Of a stretch of 64,000 bases of DNA, positions 58,174-64,000 are shown one piece after another. Origin of the DNA: Hymenobacter glacieicola (GTDB taxonomy: Bacteria > Bacteroidota > Bacteroidia > Cytophagales > Hymenobacteraceae); NCBI RefSeq assembly GCF_014640315.1, contig NZ_BMGS01000012.1, positions 1-64,000 of the forward strand, given 5' to 3'. The notes below the pieces were generated by a model that did not search any database, had not been told where the DNA came from, and was given only the letters and a program-made list of their open reading frames with translations. The translations under genes were made by a program, and so were the position numbers. How positions within the stretch are numbered: position 1 is the first letter of the stretch; each line of letters opens with the position of its first letter.

Positions 58174-59454
58174 TTACTCAACCGCAAGCAAGGGCTCGGC
58201 GTGGGTAGCCTCTACCTCCTGGGGGCTGTGCTTGTGCTTAAACAGGATGACGAACAGCACGGCAATAACCAACGCGTACAGGGCAAACGTTATCCAGATG
58301 CTGTGCCAGTCCTTGGTCTGGTCAACGGGGTTGGTGAAGTACTTCTCAATGACGATGCCGCTGACGGAGGAGCCGAGTACCGCCCCGAAACCGTTGGTCA
58401 TCATCATGAACAAGCCTTGCGCGCTGGCCCGAATGGAAGAGGTCGTCTGGGTTTCCACGAACAGCGAGCCGGAGATGTTAAAGAAGTCGAAGGCCATGCC
58501 GTACACGATGCACGAAAGAATAATCATCCAGAGGCCCGAACCGGGGTTGCCGTAAGCGAACAGGCCAAAACGCAGCACCCAGGCAATCATGCTGAAGAAC
58601 ATGACCTGCTTAATGCCGAAGCGACGCAGAAAAAACGGAATAGCCAAGATGAACAGCGTTTCCGAAATCTGGGAAATCGACATGATGATGGCCGGGTACT
58701 TTACCGCCAGCGAGTCTTGGTAAGCTGGTACTTTGTCGAAGTCGTGGAGGAAGGTGTCGCCGTAGGCATTGGTGAGCTGCAGGGCCGCGCCCAGCAGCAG
58801 GGCAAACAGGAAGAAGGTGAGCATCTTGGGGTCGCGCAGCAGGGCAAACGACTTCAGGCCCAGGGCATCGACTAGGGAGCGGCTCGGTGTGTTCTTGGAA
58901 GGCGGCGGGCACTTAGGTAGGGTAAACGAGTACACGCCCAGCAGCAAAGCTGCACCCGCCGCTACATAAAACTGGCTGGCCGACTTTTCAAAGCCCAGCA
59001 GGCTCACCGTCCACATGGCTACAATGAAGCCGATGGTGCCCCACACCCGGATGGGCGGATAATCTTTCACTACATCCAAGCCCTCGCGCTTGAGCACCGA
59101 GTACGACACGGCAATGCTAAGGGCCAGCGTGGGCATGTAGAAAATCATGTTCAGTAAAATCACCCAGAAAAAGGTGCCCGGATCCGTTACTAAAGGTACC
59201 ATGCACAGTACTACCCCACCCAGAATATGCAGGATGCCGTACAGTTTTTCGGCATTCACATACTTATCGGCAATAATCCCCATGATAGAAGGCATGAAGA
59301 TGGAGGCAATGCCCATGGTAGAAAAAATGGCCCCAAACTGAGCCCCCGACCACTGCTTGGTCTGAAACCAGTAGGCACCGATGGTGATTAGCCACGAACC
59401 CCAGATAAAAAACTGTAGAAAGCTCAGGATAATGAGACGCAGCTTGGTACTCAT
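58174..59454 (-). CDS. MFS nucleoside permease (NupG-like)
   Basis: 426 residues with 12 membrane spans. The start (MSTKLRLIILSFLQFFIWGSWLITIGAYWF) matches the nucleoside:H+ symporter family (NupG/XapB). SIFMPSIMGIIADKYVNAEKLYGILHI is the conserved loop 2-3 of the MFS, and QISETLFILAIPFFLRRFGIKQVM lies in the second half. It should import nucleosides, fitting the nearby ndk and the thymidine kinase elsewhere in the window. The C-terminus is cytoplasmic (FKHKHSPQEVEATHAEPL). Its own promoter is probably near 59498. Confidence 0.88.
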   Translation of the reverse strand: MSTKLRLIILSFLQFFIWGSWLITIGAYWFQTKQWSGAQFGAIFSTMGIASIFMPSIMGIIADKYVNAEKLYGILHILGGVVLCMVPLVTDPGTFFWVILLNMIFYMPTLALSIAVSYSVLKREGLDVVKDYPPIRVWGTIGFIVAMWTVSLLGFEKSASQFYVAAGAALLLGVYSFTLPKCPPPSKNTPSRSLVDALGLKSFALLRDPKMLTFFLFALLLGAALQLTNAYGDTFLHDFDKVPAYQDSLAVKYPAIIMSISQISETLFILAIPFFLRRFGIKQVMFFSMIAWVLRFGLFAYGNPGSGLWMIILSCIVYGMAFDFFNISGSLFVETQTTSSIRASAQGLFMMMTNGFGAVLGSSVSGIVIEKYFTNPVDQTKDWHSIWITFALYALVIAVLFVILFKHKHSPQEVEATHAEPLLAVE

Positions 59455-59497
59455 GCAAATGCCGTTGGGAAAGGAAGGGGGAACATAATTTTGATCC

Positions 59498-59505
59498 TAA
59501 AGATA
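59498..59505 (-). promoter_or_regulatory. Putative -7 box of the nucleoside permease gene
   Basis: On the minus strand TATCTTTA (one mismatch to TAnnTTTG), 43 nt upstream of the ATG at 59454. No clear -33 element. The rest of 59506-59683 shows no gene. Confidence 0.35.
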
Positions 59506-59683
59506 CAAGAAATCCTTCCGGTGAAATGGGCCGGTAAATCCCTGCGGCGGAGAAAAGGCCCCTGGCAAAACCCTGGCTTAAGACAGCAGCCTTACCAGTT
59601 GGCAAATCGGGTCCGGCATGGCCGGCGGGGCTGAGAAAGGCCAGCTGGGAGCTGCGGACAGGCGGCTGCACGGCCCCAAAAAA

Positions 59684-59711
59684 GAAAGGCTACCGTTTAG
59701 GGTAGCCTTTC
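59684..59711 (-). terminator. Terminator after sod
   Basis: GAAAGGCTACC at 59684-59694 pairs exactly with 59701-59711, loop of 6 nt, and T6 follows on the minus strand. It lies 24 nt after the sod stop. Confidence 0.9.
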
Positions 59712-59735
59712 CAGATACAGCCGAGAATGCAGCAG

Positions 59736-60344
<609 letters not shown>

Positions 60345-60443
60345 AACAGAAGGGTTTGATTGGTGGAAAGAGGAAGCGACGCAGCCGCTCCGGAGTACCT
60401 GCAGCTATAACCGCCGCGGTGGCCCCAGGGTTACGGAAGCGGC

Positions 60444-60473
60444 CAAAAGTAGCTATTTCCGCTTTTGCGCAAA
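60444..60473 (-). promoter_or_regulatory. Promoter of sod
   Basis: On the minus strand: TTTG (60470-60473), 18-nt spacer, TACTTTTG (60444-60451). Both elements match the Bacteroidota consensus exactly. The -33 element lies inside the last codons of tadA, so sod can be transcribed independently of tadA. Confidence 0.7.
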
Positions 60474-60899
60474 GAACTCCCGCATCAGCTCCTCGCTCTC
60501 ATTGCTCAGGATGCCGCTCACCATCTCGGCACGGGGGTGCAGCAAGTTGCCGTGGCGCCGAAACCCAAACTTTGGCTCCGAGGCCCCATACACTACCCGC
60601 CGCACCTGCGCCCAGGCCGTGGCACCGGCGCACATCACGCAGGGCTCCACGGTTACGTACAGGGTGCAGTCGGTGAGGTATTTGTTGCCCAGGTGGTTAG
60701 CCGCCGCCGTCAGGGCCAGCATTTCGGCGTGGGCCGTCACGTCCTGGAGCTTCTCGGTTTGGTTGTAGGCCCGGGCAATAATGCGCTTATCCAGCACGAC
60801 TACCGCCCCAATCGGAATTTCCTCTTCTTCGAAAGCGTAGCGCGCCTGCTTGAGCGCCTCCCGCATGTACTGCTCGTCGGAATAAAGCGAAAGGGTCAT
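60453..60899 (-). CDS. tadA: tRNA-specific adenosine deaminase
   Basis: 148 residues. Zinc and catalytic motifs: HAE (His57, Glu59) and PCVMC (Cys87, Cys90). IPIGAVVVLDKRIIARAYNQ, CTLYVTVEPCVMCAGA and VRRVVYGASEPKFG are standard for TadA, which makes inosine at position 34 of tRNA-Arg(ACG). Some related deaminases act on guanine or cytosine, but the overall match favours TadA. It lies in the same direction as sod, with the sod promoter inside its end. Confidence 0.9.
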   Translation of the reverse strand: MTLSLYSDEQYMREALKQARYAFEEEEIPIGAVVVLDKRIIARAYNQTEKLQDVTAHAEMLALTAAANHLGNKYLTDCTLYVTVEPCVMCAGATAWAQVRRVVYGASEPKFGFRRHGNLLHPRAEMVSGILSNESEELMREFFAQKRK

Positions 60900-60905
60900 G
60901 GGCGG

Positions 60906-61012
60906 TAAGATAGTGAGGTAGTGAACAAGTGAGGTTAAGGTTCGGTTGGCGCAAACTACGCTGGTGGCATCAATAGAACAGCCAACCCACTAGTTCACAC
61001 CTCACTATCTTA
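60906..61012. repeat. Palindromic octamer array upstream of tadA
   Basis: TAAGATAGTGAGGT at 60906-60919 pairs exactly with 60999-61012, and the stem continues through GTGAAC/GTTCAC and GGTTGGC/GCCAACC with small bulges. Left-arm units ATAGTGAG (60910-60917), GTAGTGAA (60918-60925) and CAAGTGAG (60926-60933) belong to the same octamer type as the mreD-mrdA array. The right arm ends in the stop codon of the minus-strand gene at 61010. Confidence 0.85.
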
Positions 61013-61573
61013 CTTCATTGTCACGCTGCTCATTACGGCCTTGGCAACGGGCTGCCACTGGGCTTGCTCTTCGGCCGGGGCCACGAAGGTAAAGACGTAA
61101 AGCTGGTCGCCCTCGATGGCGTACTGCACGAACTGGTACTTGCGGATGGGGGCCAGGTTGCCACCGCGGCGGTTGTCCGTAACCGTTGATACGAACTCCA
61201 AGGCCACGTAGTCGCGCTTATTTACCGTGCGGATGTCTTCCTGCAGAAACTGCACTTTCGAGTACATGTTCTGAATGCTGGCCTTGTAAATCTTCAGCAG
61301 CAGGGCGTAGTCGCGGTTGCTGAAGGTAGTAGGCTTCTGGGCCACGCTCAGGTCGATGCGGCCGCTGGGGTTGCTGAACACAGCCAGGGGCTTACGCGCC
61401 GCCGGATACTTGGCCGCAATACCATCGTCGGGCAGCGCCGCAAAGCCTTCGGGCACTCCCAGGGTAATATTCTGGCCGATGGGGGTTTTCTTGAGTTTGG
61501 GGCCGGCAAAAGCTACCAGGGCGCCCAGTACGAGCAGCAGGGAGGCAAGGCGGAAAAAACGGAAAGGTATCAT
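61010..61573 (-). CDS. Secreted protein of unknown function
   Basis: 187 residues from ATG 61573 (MIPFRFFRLASLLLVLGALVAFAGP); two codons further upstream is a TTG. After the signal peptide, one alpha-beta domain: VPEGFAALPDDGIAAKYPAARKPLAVFSNPSGRIDLSVAQ, then KIYKASIQNMYSKVQF and DQLYVFTFVAPAEEQAQWQPVAKAVMSSVTM. The layout resembles PsbP/DcrB-like (DUF1795-type) small periplasmic proteins, an impression only. Its stop codon is part of the palindrome upstream of tadA. Confidence 0.6.
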   Translation of the reverse strand: MIPFRFFRLASLLLVLGALVAFAGPKLKKTPIGQNITLGVPEGFAALPDDGIAAKYPAARKPLAVFSNPSGRIDLSVAQKPTTFSNRDYALLLKIYKASIQNMYSKVQFLQEDIRTVNKRDYVALEFVSTVTDNRRGGNLAPIRKYQFVQYAIEGDQLYVFTFVAPAEEQAQWQPVAKAVMSSVTMK

Positions 61574-61741
61574 AGTCAAGGAAGGGTAGGAGGGTGCAAC
61601 CTACTAGGTCTAAAGCAAACCGCAGGGGCTTAGCAAACGCAAAGCTCCGAAGCCATAACGACCCCGGAGCGCAAAAAATCCGCGTAAGCGTACGTCAAAC
61701 AAACCGCAGAACGAATCCGTGCAATCCGTTTAAGCCGTGAT

Positions 61742-62200
61742 TTAGCGGCGCTTCTTGGAAACGGATACCGAGGGGTACTTGATGCTCACCTTTTTCCAGT
61801 ACACGTAGTTGCCGGTTTTGGCCTCAATCAGGTAAGTGCCGGCCGGAATACGACCCAGGTCTACGGGCGCGCCGGTGTTGTTCTGCGGGTCAAGCTCAGT
61901 GGTGTACACGGGCTGCTTTTTGTAATTGGTCATCACCAGCGTGCCGGGTTTGGTGAACTGCTGGGTGAAGCTGAGCATAATGCTCTGGCCGCTGGAGGAA
62001 GGAAATACGTCGATGCCCGAAAGAGTTTCTACGCGCTTGATGGGGCCGTTCAGGGTTACGGGCTCCACCGTCTCCGATTTGGTTTTGATTTCCGTACCGT
62101 TGACTTCGGACTTGGTTTTGGTTTTAACCTTGGTCTGGGCCTGAGCAGCGGAAAAAGACAAGAGCGTGGCGGCCATGGCGAGCAGAACGGGGCGTTTCAT
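61742..62200 (-). CDS. Small secreted protein, T9SS-like C-terminal fold, unknown role
   Basis: 152 residues from ATG 62200 (MKRPVLLAMAATLLSFSAAQAQ); the frame to 62326 extends it without support. After the signal peptide comes a Lys/Thr-rich stretch (KVKTKTKSEVNGTEIKTKSE). Then SSGQSIMLSFTQQFTKPGTLVMTNYKKQPVYTTEL and IPAGTYLIEAKTGNYVYWKKVSIKY follow, which look like an Ig-like fold of the T9SS sorting type, although the tail is Lys/Arg-rich (SVSVSKKRR). Not assigned to a named family. Confidence 0.55.
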   Translation of the reverse strand: MKRPVLLAMAATLLSFSAAQAQTKVKTKTKSEVNGTEIKTKSETVEPVTLNGPIKRVETLSGIDVFPSSSGQSIMLSFTQQFTKPGTLVMTNYKKQPVYTTELDPQNNTGAPVDLGRIPAGTYLIEAKTGNYVYWKKVSIKYPSVSVSKKRR

Positions 62201-62391
62201 ATGGGTAAAAGAAGGTTGTGGCACGTGAAGAATGGTTGGTACGGGGTGGTTTGCATACTCCGTGCCGGATTTAGGCCGAGTCTGCAAAAAAGGAGCCTTC
62301 ACCCGGGAAATCCTAGTTTTCCTCAACTTCGCCCCCGGTAAGTCCCGCTCCCAGACCGACGTTTTTTCAGCCTTCGACTGATTTTCCTGCC
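62201..62391. other. Divergent region upstream of aspS
   Basis: About 190 bp between the small secreted gene (minus) and the aspS promoter. No gene or RNA feature is recognised here. Confidence 0.45.
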
Positions 62392-62399
62392 TACCTTCG
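62392..62399 (+). promoter_or_regulatory. Putative -7 box of aspS
   Basis: TACCTTCG followed by C, 110 nt before ATG 62510. CTACCTTCGC is shared with the ferredoxin and purH promoters. No clear -33 element. Confidence 0.45.
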
Positions 62400-62409
62400 C
62401 CCTGTAATT

Positions 62410-62492
62410 GAATGAGAAATGAAGAATGAGGAATAAAGAGTTGCTGTCGGCCCGACTCTCAATTCTACTGCTCATTCTTTGATTTCTCATTC
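62410..62492. repeat. Palindromic heptamer array in the aspS leader
   Basis: The left arm 62410-62443 holds tandem heptamers of consensus AATGARR (62411-62431 plus a degenerate fourth unit). The right arm 62460-62492 is the complement with several mismatches. It lies between the -7 box and the ATG, so it would form a hairpin in the aspS leader. Confidence 0.8.
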
Positions 62493-62509
62493 CTCATGCT
62501 ATTAAGAAC

Positions 62510-64000
62510 ATGCTCCGGACTCACACCTGCGGCGACTTGCGCCCCGAACACATTGGTTTAACCGTTACGCTCTGCGGCTGGGTTCAGCGCACCCGCGACA
62601 AAGGCGGCATCCTGTGGGTGGACCTGCGAGACCGGTACGGCCTGACGCAATTGGCCCTGGAAGAAGGGGTAGAAACGGCCGAGGTGCGCGAGCAGGCCCG
62701 GCAGCTGGGCCGCGAGTTTGTGCTCTGCGTGACGGGCCGCGTGGCCGAGCGCCACTCCAAAAACGACAAGATGCCCACCGGCAGCATCGAAATTCGGGTA
62801 GAAACGCTGCAGGTGCTGAACCCGGCCAAGCTGCCGCCCTTCCTGATTGAGGACGAAACCGACGGCGGCGACGACCTGCGGATGAAGTACCGCTACCTCG
62901 ACTTGCGCCGCTCGCCCGTGCGCCAGAACCTGATGCTGCGCCACCGCGTGGCCCAGGCCACCCGCCGCTACCTCGACGGCCAGCAGTTCATCGAAGTAGA
63001 GACGCCCGTACTGATTAAAAGCACCCCGGAAGGCGCCCGCGACTTTGTTGTGCCCTCGCGCATGAACGCCGGCGAATTCTACGCCCTGCCCCAGAGCCCC
63101 CAGACGTTCAAGCAGCTGCTGATGGTGTCAGGCTTCGACCGGTACTTCCAGATTGTGAAGTGCTTTCGCGACGAGGACCTGCGCGCCGACCGTCAGCCGG
63201 AATTCACGCAGATTGACTGCGAAATGTCGTTTGTGGAGCAGGAAGACATCCTCAACACCTTCGAAGGGCTGGTGCAGTACCTGTTCCGGGAGGTGAAAAA
63301 CCTGGAAATCGGCCAGCTGCCCCGCATGACGTACGCCGACGCCATGCGCTACTACGGCAACGACAAGCCCGACACGCGCTTTGACATGAAGTTCGTAGAG
63401 CTGAGCGAGGTAGTAAAAGGCCACGGCTTCCCCGTATTTGAGGCCGCCGGGCTGGTAGTAGGCATCAACGCTACCGGCGCGGCCTCTTACACCCGCAAGC
63501 AGCTCGACGAACTGACCGAGTACGTGAAGCGCCCCCAGATTGGTGCCACTGGCTTGGTGTATGCCCGCGTGGAGCAGGATGGTACGGTGAAGTCATCGGT
63601 GGATAAGTTTTACTCCCAGGAGGCGCTGCAGCAGTGGAAAGCGGCCTTCAACGCCCAGCCCGGCGACTTGCTGCTGGTGCTGGCCGGCGAGCCGAACAAA
63701 ACCCGCAAGGCCCTCTCGGAGCTGCGCCTGGAAATGGGCCAGCGCCTCGGTCTGCGCGACAAGGACACGTTCTCGGCCCTGTGGGTAGTCGATTTTCCCC
63801 TGCTCGAATACAACGAGGAGGAAGGCCGCTATTTCGCCATGCACCACCCGTTCACCTCGCCCAAGCCCGAAGACGTAGCCCTGCTCGACTCGCCCGACAC
63901 CATTGGGGAAGTACGCGCCAACGCCTATGATATGGTCATTAACGGGGTAGAGGTAGGCGGTGGCTCCATCCGCATCCACGACCGCGCGGTGCAGGCCCGC
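62510..64000 (+). CDS. aspS: Aspartyl-tRNA synthetase, 5' part
   Basis: 497 codons from ATG 62510 (MLRTHTCGDLRPEHIGL) to the window end; still open, so roughly 80-90 residues are missing compared with the usual bacterial length of about 585. The N-terminal OB anticodon-binding domain has CGWVQRTRDKGGILWVDLRDRYG. Class II motif 2 is FRDEDLRADRQPEFTQIDCEMSF. The bacterial GAD insertion domain follows (about 290-400), and the final visible part is VGGGSIRIHDRAVQAR. It charges tRNA-Asp. Cytoplasmic. Confidence 0.96.
   Translation, partial: MLRTHTCGDLRPEHIGLTVTLCGWVQRTRDKGGILWVDLRDRYGLTQLALEEGVETAEVREQARQLGREFVLCVTGRVAERHSKNDKMPTGSIEIRVETLQVLNPAKLPPFLIEDETDGGDDLRMKYRYLDLRRSPVRQNLMLRHRVAQATRRYLDGQQFIEVETPVLIKSTPEGARDFVVPSRMNAGEFYALPQSPQTFKQLLMVSGFDRYFQIVKCFRDEDLRADRQPEFTQIDCEMSFVEQEDILNTFEGLVQYLFREVKNLEIGQLPRMTYADAMRYYGNDKPDTRFDMKFVELSEVVKGHGFPVFEAAGLVVGINATGAASYTRKQLDELTEYVKRPQIGATGLVYARVEQDGTVKSSVDKFYSQEALQQWKAAFNAQPGDLLLVLAGEPNKTRKALSELRLEMGQRLGLRDKDTFSALWVVDFPLLEYNEEEGRYFAMHHPFTSPKPEDVALLDSPDTIGEVRANAYDMVINGVEVGGGSIRIHDRAVQAR

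Overview
The window reads as chromosomal DNA of a GC-rich Bacteroidota bacterium, most likely Hymenobacter or a close relative. The reasons are: three type IX secretion attachment-complex genes (porU, porV, porZ) plus a cargo protein with the C-terminal sorting domain; Bacteroidota-type -7 boxes (TAnnTTTG, or the variant TAnnTTCG) upstream of many genes; no clear Shine-Dalgarno usage; and a gene content of core housekeeping functions without phage, transposase, CRISPR array, rRNA or tRNA that I can recognise. The genus is inferred from general resemblance, not from a database search.

Layout. 1-470 is gene-free and ends in a strong terminator. 472-8568 (minus) holds a catalytically dead M16 peptidase homologue, porV, porU, pssA and a metallo-beta-lactamase-fold hydrolase. 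8801-19503 (plus) holds an FAD oxidoreductase, a huge TolB-like propeller/barrel fusion, and a cytochrome c maturation block ccmB-ccmC-ccmD-ccmE-(secreted unknown)-ccmF. 19770-22457 (minus) is a secreted T9SS cargo protein. 22818-27732 (plus) carries a DUF2520 Rossmann protein, a [2Fe-2S] ferredoxin, iscX, kdsC, a cold-shock protein, a UbiA prenyltransferase and an outer-membrane barrel. 27835-31774 is a four-gene set of GT2 glycosyltransferase (plus) facing NodS-like methyltransferase, PIG-L deacetylase and acyl-CoA dehydrogenase (minus). Then come purH, a PAS-only sensor, and the rod-shape operon mreB-mreC-mreD-mrdA-rodA (35505-41491).

41537-45351 contains two convergent multi-spanning membrane proteins and a Pro/Ala-rich unknown. 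45386-49997 has a second ferredoxin, thymidine kinase, porZ and recO. 50097-54953 (minus) is an array of five FKBP-type prolyl isomerase genes carrying seven recognisable FKBP-type or FKBP-related segments. It is followed by a DHH phosphoesterase, ndk, an AAA ATPase, a nucleoside MFS permease, sod, tadA, two small secreted proteins and the 5' part of aspS, which runs off the window.

Themes. Envelope biology dominates: T9SS assembly and attachment, periplasmic and outer-membrane folding (FKBP array, BamA-like and TolB-like barrels), cell-wall elongation, Kdo and phospholipid synthesis, and cytochrome c biogenesis. The Ccm cluster looks like the unusual variant in which CcmE uses Cys in place of the haem-binding His. 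The most unusual non-coding signal is a set of intergenic palindromes whose arms are built from tandem degenerate heptamers or octamers. They sit at gene junctions, two of them inside the mre operon, and several begin within or just after a stop codon.
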